Part shown: positions 35,873-48,640 of the stretch, in pieces
Layout: the number at the start of each line of letters is the position of its first letter
Numbering within the stretch: the stretch's first letter is position 1
Assembly: GCA_010909165.1 (NCBI GenBank)
Contig: VJWM01000103.1
Span: 930,001 to 994,000, forward strand
Source: Anthoceros angustus
Taxonomy: Eukaryota; Streptophyta; Anthocerotopsida; Anthocerotales; Anthocerotaceae
Direction: 5' to 3'
DNA length: 64,000 nt
Translations under genes and position numbers: made by a program
The notes under the pieces: model-generated
Told to the model about the DNA's origin: nothing
The model's input: the letters and a program-made list of their open reading frames with translations, nothing else
Databases searched by the model: none

Positions 35873-36120
35873 AGATTAAGACTTATCTAGGTGATGAGGG
35901 GAAGAGGGAGGAAGCCTCAACTTCCTATTGTGGTGTGTGTTCTTCTTCCAGCCAGACCTATGACTCTTGCGCGGTGCTCACAATAGCCATGTTACCCTTC
36001 AACAACAACAATGGGCAGCAGCTGCTGTATCAAAACAGATTTCAGCAGCAACAGCTTCATTAGAACAGAATTGGGCTTTGCTACTGCAAAACAAAATTTT
36101 GCAGCAACAACTGCAGCACA
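35873..36120. other. CAACAA-rich stretch
   Basis: Short CAACAACAA/GCAGCAGC runs that read as poly-Gln/Ala. No gene supported. Confidence 0.4.
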
Positions 36121-36174
36121 TGTACAAGAGATTAGGCCTGTACAAGAGATTAGGCCCGTACAAGAGATTAGGCC
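36121..36174. repeat. 18-bp tandem repeat, three units
   Basis: TGTACAAGAGATTAGGCC three times with one base change, inside the CAA/GCA-rich zone. Confidence 0.9.
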
Positions 36175-37419
36175 AGTACAAGTTGCATCATAACAAGAGT
36201 TGTCAACAATAGTTGCATCACAAGAGATACGGGCAACTACAATTGCTTCAGAGCAAGATGGAGTAGTAGCAAATACATCGCTAGAGCAACAGCAATAGGC
36301 AGCTGAAATAGCACACGCATTGCTGTAGGTATGGCAATGAGCAGCATTTGTTGTGCATGCATCACTAGAGGAAGAACAATGGGCAGCAATTGAGCATGCA
36401 GCATTAGAGTGACATCAATTAGGAGTAGCTACACATGCATTTATACAGCATAAGCGATGGGCAATAGCACCTACGCATGCATTGCGACAACAATAGCCAT
36501 GGGCCGGCAACTACTATTTGGCTATAACAATAGCAATGAATAGTAGCAGTTACGCATGCATCGTTACAACAATAGCAGTGCGCAATAGGGTGTGAGCTTG
36601 GGATGGTGACCACTAGTTATGGAAAAGAGCAAAAATATCTTCAAGTGATTATTTTCATGATTGAGTTTTTATTTAAATATTATCTAATAGTTTAAAAAAT
36701 TGGAATTAATAAAATTATGAATATTTTCTGAGTATTATTAAATTTAATAATAATTTAGTATTTTTATAAATTTAAGATTACATAAATTAAAAGAGGCAAA
36801 ACCTTAATAGTCACCTATTTTGTCATAGTTGTAGAAATGAAAGTGATCTTTAGCGTGGGATTATGTTTTTAATAAAGATAAAAACCCTCCTATAAAGAAA
36901 GTCTTGATAAAAACAGAGACACTTAGATTAAAATGTAGCTTTAATCGAAACATTTCTTATATATAGTACTTTAGGACCCTCTGGTTCCGGAAGCGCGTCT
37001 AAAATCAAGCCTCGTCTTATGGACATTGTTATCTATAAATAAATTTTACGATTCTCCATGTCTCCAGAGTGTTTGAAATGATTTTCATTTTCACGGATAA
37101 AGTAGTTTTTTACAATTCTTTATATCTTTTAATCTTTTGTATTCCTTTTTGCTCATCAAGCCGGCAATTACCGGCAACCTAAACTTCATACATTCGTGCC
37201 CACACGACTCTCTCGGTATTGGTCTCCACGATAGGACGCTAGCGCTACATGAACAGTTACCACCCATTCAAACCTTGTGGGCAGACATAGCTTGACATTA
37301 GGCATTATGCCCAGCTTCACCGCGGATCACAGACACCCTACGGGTTACCCACCCCAGAAAACAAACTTTCGTGCGACAACTCGTCTATTTCAATATTCTC
37401 GATCTGCCGGTTTTAAGTT
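36175..37419. other. Spacer, partly A/T-rich
   Basis: CAATAGCA/GCATGCATT reiterations to about 36,600, then A/T-rich DNA (36,640-36,990) without ORFs, then ordinary spacer that should include the mTERF 3' UTR. Confidence 0.4.
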
Positions 37420-39545
37420 TCATACCATCCTCCTCTTTGACTTGGATTTGGCAACTCGATTCTCACACCTTTTCTTGAATATTTCGTCGGAGCAGGAAAG
37501 GAAGTACGAGAGGCTGTCAAAATCGCATCCAATGGCCACCGCATACTCGTATCTTGGTTGTATCCGCGATGATAGGCTGTAGCTCATGAACTGGGGAAAA
37601 TGAACCAATTCCTTGACGTCCTTCTTTAACACTGTCAATAGATAGTCCACCTTTGGCTTGATGCACTGCTCCATACTATGACCATAGATACACGGGTACA
37701 GAGCAATCATCCTGCCAGCCGAGGAAGCAGCAGAACCCATGAATGAGCGGATTGGAAAGAAGATAATAGAGGTAGCTAGAGGACAGAAAGCATAAGACAC
37801 TGCACCTTGCAATGTCGTCCTTGGAAATTCCAAGACTTCGAAAATATTCTGTCTTGACACGTAGATTATCCTCTACGCTGTAATTAAAGATTGACGCCCA
37901 CCTGAAGACCCGACTAAGTTGTGCAGGTTCCAACTCTAGCTCATTTTTGAAAAATTCAGTAGTTTGCATTATTTTGCCTTCCAAGCTCAGGGTAAACATC
38001 TGCCCAGGAAACAGGATAGGTGTTCAAAGTTAGAAGAGATTGAAAGGGATTATATCCTGCACACAGCCTGCTAACATCCGACGCTCAGAGAAACGCACGA
38101 ACCTGAGGATGTGATGTGAAGTATTTGTGCACGTTCACTAGGCCAAAGCCTTGCATGAATTCCATAATTTGATCAATCTTGTTCAAGCCGATACTTGCAA
38201 GACTCGGGTGCTTTGAGTAGGCCTTAACAATGTCCTCAGGCTGCAGGAAACGAAAAAAACAGAGACACATCCTGTGAACTCTACTACCAAAGCCTATCCT
38301 TTTTCCTTCAACTAGTCTCCATCAACAGCCAATAGGTCCAGAACACAGTCACCATGCTCAACGACTGCATCTAAATCTTTAACAGCATCTATGACAGATT
38401 TTCACAAACCTTAAGGCCAAGGTCGATGAGCTTACGAGTCATGGGAAGGACCTTACGCTTCATGTTAAAGGTTAGAACCTGCGGAGAACGGAAGATAACT
38501 TTCACCAGCTGCTTCTGAGAGAATCCCAGCTGCTGAAAATATTCAACCTGTGTCAACACAAAACAAACAGTCTCAGATACCGCTCTATACCTCAGTTAAA
38601 AAGATAGTTATCCACACAGCATCCTTCTGACTAGACCTTACTAAGAAGATAAGAGCGGGCAATGTTCACGCTTCCTGCACCTTGCAAATGCCTCAAAAAA
38701 TATCTCCTGCTCGACACAGAACGACTGAATTACAGGTCTTGCCATTCACCAGCGAAAGTCAACACTCTCACAGCCAACTGAACCATTCAGCGTCCACACG
38801 CTCCCCACAGCAGATAAGAGCTGACCAAACCAAGGGGCGAACCACGACACGAGAGGGTGACGAAAGGACCAACCTTCGGCCGCAACGACGTGTTCACGCT
38901 GCTGCTACCCAGATACACGTTCTCAAACAAACACTTGGCAGCCTGGGCTTTACTCAACCCCACTTCATCAGTCAGGAAATTGGCAACTTCCGTGAGCTTG
39001 GCCAACGATATCCGCAAAACGGCGGATCGCACAGACGACCCTAAATGCGATTGAAGCTTGGCGAGGTTAGCTTCACTCAGCCCCCATTCCCTCAAAAACT
39101 GCACCCTCGTCTGCACATTGGTAGTGAGCATGAACTTGGAGTCCACCATGTCGAATCCCAGCGGTTCCGTAATACTTTCCAGCATCTCGTCATCTGAACC
39201 CAGCTCAGGAGCGACTAAGCTCTCCCCCATTGCAGCCAGCTTCCAAGCCCTGCCCGGCTCCCCCACCTCCCGACCAGGGCTCGCCTCCACATCCACCATG
39301 GCCGCTGCCGATGAATACCTACCACCTCCATGCGAATTCGGCAGCAACGCCAGGACTCGAGGACGGCTCGCAGAAGGCACCGCATCCTCCCCTGACGCTC
39401 TCCCTTGCCCGTCACAAGCCCCCCGGAACCGCCTCACCGCACGCCATCCTTCCCCCAGCCCCACAGATCCGCGCAGTTTCTGGACGAGGCATCGCAGCCC
39501 CGCTCCTGCATTCTTCATCACATAATCCCTGCGCCCAACAAGCAT
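37420..39545 (-). CDS. mTERF family protein, organelle-targeted
   Basis: Minus-strand exons 39545-38874, 38547-38410, 38240-38103, 37999-37806, 37711-37420; GT-AG introns of 326, 169, 103 and 94 bp; 477 residues, or 468 if translation begins at the second methionine (39,518). The N-terminus is Arg-rich and poor in acids (GLRCLVQKLRG), like a mitochondrial or plastid presequence. From about residue 130 there are repeated mTERF helical motifs: FLREWGLSEANLAKL, YFQQLGFSQKQLVKVIFRSPQVL, FMQGFGLVNVHKYFTSHPQV, YFRSLGISKDDIAR and KPKVDYLLTVL. mTERF proteins bind organellar nucleic acids and act in transcription, splicing or translation. The basic tail (KSKSKRR) is unremarkable. The frame is fully open once spliced. 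The first intron is long enough to hide a small exon, but none is needed. Confidence 0.87.
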
Positions 39546-39576
39546 TCACAGTTCCCTGCGCCCGACAAGCATTCAC
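39523..39576. repeat. Tandem duplication of about 27 bp at mTERF start
   Basis: CCCTGCGCCC(A/G)ACAAGCATTCACA occurs twice in tandem, covering the first ATG of the mTERF frame. The duplication adds an upstream in-frame or near-frame ATG and makes the true start uncertain. Confidence 0.7.
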
Positions 39577-40362
39577 AATACCGGACGAGGTTCGCTTAGT
39601 GTGGTTAGAAGAAAGCCTAAAAAGGGGTTAGTCCCCGCTGGTTAGGGGCGAGGTGGTTTTCCATGCATGAGACCATATAGTGCAAGACTTACGTCACCTC
39701 AATTTAGTTCATGCAGTACGGTTTTAGAACTACATTGTTGCTGAAAAGGATATTGAAACAATGTTGAATGATTTTATTGTGTTTTTAGTAATACTTTATT
39801 GTTGTAGCAATCAACTCACTATCGTAGTGTCTCTATATGCAGTTCTATCAATCTCCCAAGGCCATTAAGGCCTGTCACTCACATGCCTCGCCTTTCCGAG
39901 ATCATGCTATGCACATATGCTACCATGGTTTCAAGCTCGTTCCGTCGGACCGTAGTGGTGTAGAATGAGATCACGGTTACCACCATTCAGGTAGGAAATC
40001 TGGGTTAAGGAAATCTTTACCTTCCGCGCACACATTTTCAAAAGACTTTGTTTCAGCCCGTTCCTGCAGCAAGTTGCTTTGCAAAGCCAGCTCGATCTTC
40101 ACAATGCGACCGGCCCCTGCAATAAGAGAGAATGTTCCAGCTCGCGTTGTAGCCTTCAATTTGTAACTGCGTTGTGATCTGTGCCATCTTAACCGGTATA
40201 GATGTGAGCTGTCCTGAAGCTTGCACTTAGAGAATTAAACAGCACTTACATAAATCCTGCAGAGGAAGCCTAGCCGGTGTTTAGGGGGAAGCTTGTGCTT
40301 AGAAGCCAACGTGCACTTAGTAGCAACATTAGGGAGAAGCTTAGACTTAGGATTAGTCTAAA
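39577..40362. other. Spacer between mTERF gene and MULE
   Basis: Presumed mTERF promoter and transposon flank. A minus frame 40,159-39,977 has coding-like composition but no recognisable domain. Confidence 0.35.
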
Positions 40363-42455
40363 ATGGATCTAAATATGTGTACTAGTGTAGATGAACTACC
40401 TCCTGATGTGCCATTTGTTTTACAGTTGCCGAAGGCTGGGACTTTCAAAAGCAGCGACCTCCATTGGGTTCTATCAAGTGAGAAGCACTCACGGTGGACA
40501 CAAGGTCACGAGAAGACCATGCGAATTGCTCATATCCCGTTTAACTGAGTAGAAGACTTTGTGGCGAATGGCATCCGATGCGAGCATGCTACCAACTTCT
40601 ACAAGAAGGACTCTAAAGGGCCCAAGTTTACCTCGTCCCAATACTCCTGATCCACCCTTACATACACAGTGTCCGCCTTCTTATTGCTGAATGTGGTGAT
40701 GTCTTCTTCTTGTGTAAAATCCTTTTGCATCAAGATCTTGACTCATGGCTCTTGTCTGATTCGGTGTTCCTACCGAGGACTTGAGCAACAGACCTAACTA
40801 GGCCATCCATGGCACGAGACATGCAAAGTTCTCGAGGAAAGTGTGAAACATGGGTGCTGCGAACTTTAAGTGAAGCTTACTATTATGGCCAAAAGTGGCG
40901 AGATTGGGCTTTTGAAGACAAACATCTCGACATGGCGGTATCCTTTGTCATGGAGTTTCTTACGGTGGCATGGCTCGAGATGTCCATGCTTGTCGAGATG
41001 AGAAAAACGATTGGGTTAGACATTGCCTTTACTGTAACATTTCCATAGATGAGATCATGCGTCGGTATACAGAGGCTTTGTATGCCAAGCAGTGCCTTAT
41101 CAAAAGATTAGGGATGACTTCTTGCAACGGTACGATGTAATCAACATTGCTAGAAATGTGGTCATAGGTGATTGGAAACTTCACCTTGATGATTCAACTT
41201 CAGTTTCCTTTTGGATTAGGCAAAATGCTTCCATGGTGTTCTATCAATCCACCGAGGAGCAACCCTTTGCCTTAGGTATCCAAACTTCTTTCATGGTGGA
41301 ATCTATGATTAAGTATGGGAATTGCAGTGTTTTGGCTTTGGATGCAACCTTCGGCATGAACAAGTACAAATACCACTTGTTCTCATGGCCTTGATCGACA
41401 CTTAAGCGGTGTGTGCATGGGCTATCACAGGCAACAATTGAAACATTGGTGGCATGGTTATCGACCTGCGTCCGGGTTGAGCGGCATGATTCTACTTGGA
41501 CAAGGTAGCTTCCTTGTGGGCCCAGAAATCTGCTATTCAACAAGTCTGGACTCGTAACATGCCCATCTTCTTGTGTTTGTACGTCACGAAGGCATGGAGG
41601 AAAAATCTATTGAAGAAGGTAAGGTCAGAGCCGGACAGGATCTCGATTTGGGCTGAACTTGGTGAGATCATGTATGTCAATGGGTTTTCCACTGCAGATA
41701 TTTGTGTGGCTGCAGCAGAAGCTATATTGGACTTGTTCTATGCACGTTGGGCAGAAAGGCAAATTGCGTTTGTTAAATACGTTAAGGAACAATGGGGCGG
41801 GACCATAAGTATGTGCCATGGGACCTTCAAGTTCATGCACTTCGTTCCTGCTCTCCTGTTCATCTCTAACTGAACTGCTTGTTATTTTGGAATAGCGATG
41901 TGGCTCTGCCATGCGAGGATGCTGCCACATGCACATGTTGGGCAGAATACCACTTCCGCTGTTGAAGCCTTCCACAGATACATGAAGGAGAGAGCATGTG
42001 TTTCCAAGTCCAATTTAGCAGGCCGTCGAATGGATTGGCTGCTCCACCAGCTTGTGAACGTTGTTGCACGACATTTTTGGTATCAACATTTTATAAAGGA
42101 AGGTGGTTATACTCGCAACAAGAAGCAAGAGATGTTAGAGGAGACAACACTTGCAAGTGCTGAAGGTATTCCGATTAGTTCAGTCATATTGCCACACTCT
42201 GAACATGTGTCTGCCCAGTGCCTGTCCACTAGCTCGCCTGGAAAATAGTACGTCATAGACCATGCTTTTTCACCATGGGCTACATGTACGTGCCCCATGG
42301 GTCTCAAGGCCTTCATCTGCAAGCATGTTATTCGTGTGCAACAACTTCTTGGTGTCTGGAAGATGGCCTTTGTTAGATCTCGTGAAAGTTCTCGGACAAA
42401 TGGAGCATGATACCTTGCTAGAGACAACAAACCCGGCTCTAACAAGGTCTCCTTA
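40363..42455 (+). pseudogene. MULE-type transposase with SWIM zinc finger, broken
   Basis: Successive plus-strand frames: 40,363-40,548; 40,809-41,048; 41,092-41,394; 41,496-41,873; 41,898-42,248; then the finger. The piece GNCSVLALDATFGMNKYKYHL (about 41,320) is the first acidic site of a Mutator-like DDE transposase. HTSAVEAFHRYMKE-like sequence lies near 41,965. The SWIM finger at about 42,282-42,330 reads CTCPMGL..FICKH (C-x-C-n-C-x-H). At least four frame breaks make it inactive. Pieces of 42,070-42,270 and of 42,345 onward recur at 49.5 and 50.3 kb. Confidence 0.75.
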
Positions 42456-45201
42456 GGACTGGTGGCGGCTCCACGGTCACTAGTTGGAAGGTGGACACGG
42501 TCTAAGGTTCACAAAAGCCACCCAAAACCATGTTTTCTGATTTCATTAAAAAAAACCCAAACTAGGAGCAAATCATAGAGGATCTTTTCCGTATTTGTAT
42601 GTCGCATCTCATATTAGTTTGGCTAACCAGCGGGTACATTGCCTATAAAGCAGATTTGAAAATCGTGGCAATTTTGTATGGACAACCAAAAAGCACAAGC
42701 GCAATGGAAAGTCCACATGTGTTGCGTCGGTGTCACACCGTCATGGTCGCCGCTCTGCATTAGTGGGGAGGGTCGTGGTGGCACGGGGCGTTACGTGCAT
42801 AAACCTTGCATCTGCCAATGGTAGGAGTGGAGGAAGATTTCGGACGCCTACCGCTCATGTCTCAGCACTGCGCGACCCCGTCTGCGAATCGTTTGGAAGT
42901 GGCTTGCCGCCTCGAATATTTGCGCGATGGAGACCCACCTCTCGGCGGGAAGCGAGAATTCCACATGGCGATGGAAATTGGAAGTTGACCGCGGTGGTGG
43001 CAATCACAACATGGGCGGGTTCCTTTCAAGCCTGGAGTGATCCGCGCTTCATTGCTTGGTCCTTAAGGAATTTGGTTGAGGCTGGCGGTGCAAACTCGCG
43101 ACACTTGCAGCGTGTTGATCAACACAGGATTCCACTCGGGGTTGGAGCGGTGTGAATGGTGTGGAGGGCAAAGGAGCACGACATGTCCAGTGTACTTGGT
43201 GGTCAAGGATAAAATTGGAGAAAGTCATGCTACATGTGTGCAGGCGGTGTTAGTGCGGCTATCTGAAAGCATTGATCATGTTTGTATTGTGACACATTGT
43301 CATATCATGAGTGTTTTACGTGAAATGATTAACATTATCATCATTGATCTCTGTGAAATCCTTACCTTGCCTTTATGTGCGACACGCCCATGTTCTCGCT
43401 CATCAATACCGGCGTCAATCTTCTGCGAACACATTCTCGAATCGTCACCACTCCCATGCTTCCTAGCTTTCTGCTCCACCGGCCGTGTTCGTTGTCTAGT
43501 GCCTCCGGGGACCTTGCTTGATGTGTTTGTTGTGTTCATAGCCGCATGCACGTTCTACCAAAGTGCGATACCACCGTCGGTGCTTAAGACCACACCGGTT
43601 CCTCCTACCGAATCCTCGAAACAAACACGTAGCCTATCCGCATCCGCGACACACCTCGATCGTGAGCAAAGTTTTCCAATCCTACATCCCCACCATCGGG
43701 TGTCAAGCACACCCGGAGGAGGGCTCTTCCACCTTCACTTGCGCTCCGCATCCCCAAGGACCATTGAGTTGTCGCCGCGGCTTCACCACATGCCATATGA
43801 CCCTTGGTCTCGGGCTTCCTCGTTGGTCTCTACTTCACACATATGAACCCGGGCACCACCATGTTGTTCACCATGGGCTCCTTATTGAACGTCTTTCCGC
43901 CTCCATAGCCCTCCTCGCCCACCTCCTCCTCTTAGTCGTGTCCATGGAATTGATTCAAGGTCCATGAATTGAGCGCACACAGGATCCACATCAGCATGAC
44001 ATTACGGCATAAGCGAGCAGTGCTATCATACCCGATCCTGCGCGCCCGTCCAGACCCAATCTCCCTCTCAGATACGGTGAATCAACCTCTTCAAGAGTCT
44101 TAGGGGCTTCGATGGAAACAACCCGATCATCCGCGTGTTGTAACACAATTTTAGTTCCACGCTCGTTCGGCAAACACGTTGTCACTCCACCGCCAAGTTG
44201 CGTCGGTTCTCACGAGCACAAGCGGTTGAGGCACACAATCCTTATCCAAGCTCCTGGCGCAAGTGAAAAGTCCACGTATCGGCTGTCCTCGACAATCTGT
44301 CACATTGGTTTTATGCATAACATGTCGTCCACGGCACCCCACGCTTCCATCGCACTTCTCTCACCATAGATGTGTCATCCGAGAATGGAAGACCCAATCT
44401 GAAATACAGGATGTGGTGATGCCTTTGAACGCATGATGACCCCTTCAAACTCGCCTTGGTAAATCTTGTGTCATACTCTCGTGATTGGGGATCTAGATCC
44501 AAGCCTCAGGGAGGTCTAACAACAACAAAGCATACGGTCGGGGCTCTACAAACGGGCCATGTTCACTATGTTGCCACATATCCCGACCTTGCTGGGTTTT
44601 TCTGGCTTGGAGTCGTTCACGATTGTCATCAGCTTATCCTCAGATGTGGTCGATTTCAAGGCACGTTGCGACTCCTCCATCTGCTTCCAAGCTCTGGCCT
44701 TGAATATGTGCTCCTTGAAGTTCTCAGGTAGGGCACCCCACTCAAGGCAAGTGTTGGCACTGCGACATGAAAGACACATCCCCACCTCAAATGCAAGCGG
44801 ACGTTCTCTAATGATATGCGGTGTGAATGCCTCCACTTTCCATGACTTATAAGGACAAGAAGCGGCACAAGAGAGAAACTACGATTTGGGTATAGCTAAG
44901 TGTTCATCGAGGACGATTTTTGAAGGCGGTGGAAGTTACTAATTTGATTCACCATGCGATGTCGGGATATCGTTCTGAACCTCTTCAAATGTCTCACAGT
45001 GCAAATGCTTGGCGATGTCACATGGATGAGGTTGAGTTTTTGGCCTTGTCCACCCACACGAACATTTGTTTCAATGTCAATTCTCGGCCGGACTTTCATG
45101 CATCTTGTCTTCAAGTTGTTGTTCCAGTGCGCTGATGCCACGAAACACTTCCATACCCTCAACGTATACTAAGCTCCTTTGTGTCAATGACCAAGTTTGC
45201 T
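42456..45201. other. Unrecognised repeat-type DNA (left part of block X)
   Basis: Contains a plus frame of 256 codons (43,076-43,846) of no family I know, whose first part is also open at 51,038-51,733 because 42,345-43,585 is copied at 50,324-51,562. The part 44,645-44,860 is copied at 53,060-53,275. Confidence 0.4.
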
Positions 45202-45834
45202 CTAACTTGTTGTCTTCCTTGAATTCTGGGCCTTGTATTTGGTTGAGCCCGAGTGCTTCCACCCTCGAGCAAGCTTTGTCTCCCACTTCTCAAAGATTTC
45301 ATCCACGTACTTCCACACCTCATCATCAACCTTCGCAACACAATAATCCAGTGTCCGGTTGTCCACGAGGCGGTGATAACTGACCTTAGGTCCATGCTTG
45401 GCTGCATCCCACTTAGGAACCCTGCCCAGCCGGGCATATATCTCCAACTTCCAGTCTAAGTCACACTTCAGCCCATCAGCTAGCCTGGCCTTCATCTCAG
45501 TTCTGATGTACCTCACACGGTCGATGAAAGTAAAAGTCTTCCTGGCATCCGCAATGGTGTTGTGATCAGTGGCAACTAACCTCATCTCCTCATTTGTGAG
45601 GCCAGCAAGAACATATGCATCCATCCACTTGTACTCTTGAACCAATGGATACAAGTCGGCTAGTCTAGATCGCTGGAAGGAATGATTCCTCCCAATACAT
45701 AAAATTTGTACACCCCGATCCACCTTATCCATGTCAAAGAAGTTCTTGTTGGGACCGGGCGGGTCTACAATGACAATCATGGGCAGCACCACCACCCACG
45801 TGGAATGCTTCATCTTTTGCATCAAAGCCTCCAC
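45202..45834 (-). CDS. Unknown protein, clean 210-codon ORF
   Basis: A 210-codon frame with a balanced composition, well above background for this region. It includes STWVVVLPMIVIVDPPGPNK, FQRSRLADLYPLVQEYKWMD, NEEMRLVATDHNT, IRTEMKARLADGLKCDLDWK and LEIYARLGRVPKWDAAKHG. I recognise no domain. The frame is open to the left and right, so it may be one exon or a fragment of a longer transposon protein. A 200-bp part is copied, with losses, at 54,193-54,390. Confidence 0.4.
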   Translation of the reverse strand: MEALMQKMKHSTWVVVLPMIVIVDPPGPNKNFFDMDKVDRGVQILCIGRNHSFQRSRLADLYPLVQEYKWMDAYVLAGLTNEEMRLVATDHNTIADARKTFTFIDRVRYIRTEMKARLADGLKCDLDWKLEIYARLGRVPKWDAAKHGPKVSYHRLVDNRTLDYCVAKVDDEVWKYVDEIFEKWETKLARGWKHSGSTKYKAQNSRKTTS

Positions 45835-47922
45835 CCAAGCCAGTCTAGCTTACGTACCTTGCCACAAAGTTCTTACGGAGGTCTACTGATGGACAGCTTT
45901 AACGTGGACTCCCATACTCTCTTTTCCATTGCCTCCCTCGCAACATCTCTCCCTCGGCCCTCGTCATCGCTAGCTGTCATCCGTGGCTCTGACGCATCCT
46001 TGGCCTTCTCTATGAACTTTGGGAGCTCTTCCCCTCTCGGACATCATGTGCCATTCGTTTGCCGCACTTGTTGACCTTCCCACCCGCCGTCCTCCACGCG
46101 ATTGCCCCTCTCAATCCCTTCCTCTTTTCCTCGATTGTCTACCCAAGCGGGTCGGCTTGAACCCTTGAGTGCCATGGGCAGACCCAAATCCCGGTCCGTT
46201 GCATCCACCTCGCCCCATCGTCATCTTCCACGTCTTCGTCGGGGCTGGATATGATCCACCGGCCTCTCGGGCCATCGGCATGCCATCGCCAAACCCCTCA
46301 TTGTCCTGGTCCCCACCCGCATCCTCATCTTCGTCTTCGTCGGCTAGAGGTTAGGGTGACATCATCGCGTGCCATGGGCTAGGAAAAACCAGCGGCGGAG
46401 TGTGGGCGGACTGTTGCTTGGACTCAAGCACCGGACGTCCGTGGCCGCAACCCTCTTACCAGGGCTTTCATTTCGCAAACTAGTTCAAACGTGTCCCGGA
46501 ATTATATTTTGTGCCACCACCTTTTGTTGGTTTCCGCGCAGATCATGCATATCGGTGGCGGTTGCGACACACTGTGATGGATGGATTTACTGATCCCATT
46601 AGCACTAGGAGTTGCCATTTGATTTCCACTCGGCGCAGATGCCATGCTAGGGGCCTTCTCGCAGCGATGCCCTTTCGATGTAAGCAATGCATCATCCGCA
46701 CACCTTCTAAACATTGCTGGTGCAAAGCCTTGTGGAAGACACGATGTCCATCACCGTGTCGCAATGCCTCCAAAAGTTCTTGCCTTTTCCGCTCTGGTTG
46801 GCGCCACAATGTCAAAGTTCTTCAGCAGAGTATACTCTAATCCATTGCGGGTCCAGACGAAGAGGCTCCTTGTGCTTGAGCCAGATCAGCAATATGACGT
46901 ACACCTGCTCATCCTTCATGACTGACTGTGTGAAAACAACTGCTCCCGCACATTTCTTTTGGCTGGTGTGGTTCGCATCTTCCTCCATCAACACATACAA
47001 GAAGAGCAAGTCTTGATTGGGTCGTTGTTGCACTGTCCAACTTCTCTTTGTAATGTCAAATGGCGAGATCATCTTGTACATCCGTGGATCAAGTCAATAT
47101 CGGACCGCTTGTAAGGACTCGGAAAGATGCCTTGGTCGGAGGATGCTCTTGTGGAAAGACCCGCATCGGTGGCGCGATTTGAGTTGTCCTTGGGTCTGGG
47201 CTCGTCGCCTCGTTCAAGGCACGTGAGTCTGCCCTTCCCTCGCGCCTTTTTTCTCCACCGGAGCGTCCTGCGATTTGTTGGAGTCATTCTTCCGCTTCCC
47301 CTTGAGGAGCCATTACATGCAACTATGAAAGAAGTGAGATCACGAAGTGTTTAGATTGTTAAAAGTGATACACGCATGAGCTGCAACTTCTCGGAACAGG
47401 GCGATCTGTGTGCGGGAGTTGGAGTTGATGCTCACAGACTAGCCCAGCCTGCACCCTCGAGACAACACAATTGCCGCAGCGATGAGGAGGTCGGCGGTGT
47501 CGATATCTGCTGCCGGCCCGATGGACAAAGTGCGGGTGAGTGTGAGAACGACCCGTTTTCTCGGTCTTGGCAATCTCTTGCTTTTCCGCCCACACATAAG
47601 CTAGATGGAAATACACATCTTCCCAAAGCGAGAATGAATCTATACCATCCGAGAAAGGGGAAGGTGGGGTCATTTGTGCCTTCATGAAGGAAGACACAGG
47701 CAAGGCGAGCTCGTAATCAAGCAACTCCTTAAATGCTTTGTCGCGGCCGTGTTTTGCCATTGTCCCGGCTAATGTGGCAAATGCAAATTTGAGCATATTC
47801 TAAGGTATATGCTAGTTATGCCACAGCTAAAATAGTGTTCATGGCATAACGATGGGCACCTAGAGTGATTCGGCCACCGACTAGCAGTACCGCTAGCGTT
47901 TCCTACCGGCGCAAAGTGGGCA
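45835..47922. other. Unrecognised DNA (right part of block X)
   Basis: No domain recognised. The part 46,050-46,915 is copied at 55,400-56,265, 46,410-46,915 again at 56,852-57,365, and 46,920-48,230 at 57,366-58,655. The plus frame 46,511-46,840 is the same in all three copies but also has a 90-codon antisense frame. Confidence 0.4.
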
Positions 47923-48504
47923 TGTGGGCTACGGACCTTGGGGTTAGGAAATAAGTGGGGTTTTGTTTTTTGTAGGTTGGAATAGTAAAATAAGGCGGAA
48001 AAGGAGGAATAAGCACGGATGGCGCTTGGACGGGACGAGGTAAACAACGGACCACTCCCGACTAAACAGCGGACCACTCCCGGAGTAAGCAACGGACCCG
48101 ATACCACTGGAACCCGACTACACTCCGGAGCAAGTCCCGGAGAAGCTCCATACCCTGCCTTGAGCACGGGGTGAGTCCGGACCCCTCACGGCCGTAGCAG
48201 GATAAGCGCCGAAAGCAACTTTGAATTAGTCAGGAGGATGATTGAGGCACCACGTCACCCTCGGCGGAGGGCCGGACTTCAGGCGGGTCCGAAGGAGGCG
48301 AGGGAAGGCCCGGGATAGTGCGGCCACAGGGGACCTTGGGGCGTTGTTCGGCAGCGGTGGCGGTGAGGGAGCGGCCCGGAGGCGGAGCGAGGGGCGGCGA
48401 ATGTGAGTGGCACCACACCTCACCATGGAAGAAGGGGCCAGCGAGTCGGAGGCGATCGGGAGCGGAAGGACTCCAGGGAGAGCCACGGAGGAGTCCCGTG
48501 AGGA

Positions 48505-48640
48505 AGAAACCGGGCGCGAGTTCGGACCACGAGGTCCGGACTCACGAAGGAAGACCGGACCACGAGGTCCGGACCTCGAGAAGGAGGCGGACCACGAGGT
48601 CCGGACCCGAGACAAGGTCGGACCTAGCCGGACTCGGGAA
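48505..48640. repeat. GGTCCGGACC palindrome cluster in gypsy LTR
   Basis: Repeats of CGGACCACGAGGTCCGGAC. CGAGGTCCGGACCTCG at 48,563-48,578 is a perfect 16-bp palindrome. Equivalent clusters lie at 49,805-49,910, 59,840-59,940 and 61,275-61,385. Confidence 0.85.

Noticed and set aside
36121-36174. Possible CRISPR-like short repeat
   Set aside because: Three directly adjacent 18-bp units without spacers in a plant nuclear context; a plain tandem repeat.
45740-45770. DPPG motif suggesting a DNA methyltransferase
   Set aside because: The amino-methyltransferase motif is D/N-P-P-Y/F/W, and no S-adenosylmethionine-binding motif is visible nearby.
46511-46840. 109-codon ORF present three times with the same protein
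   Set aside because: Conservation is due to recent DNA duplication; the antisense strand also has a 90-codon frame in each copy, so an open frame is not evidence of coding.
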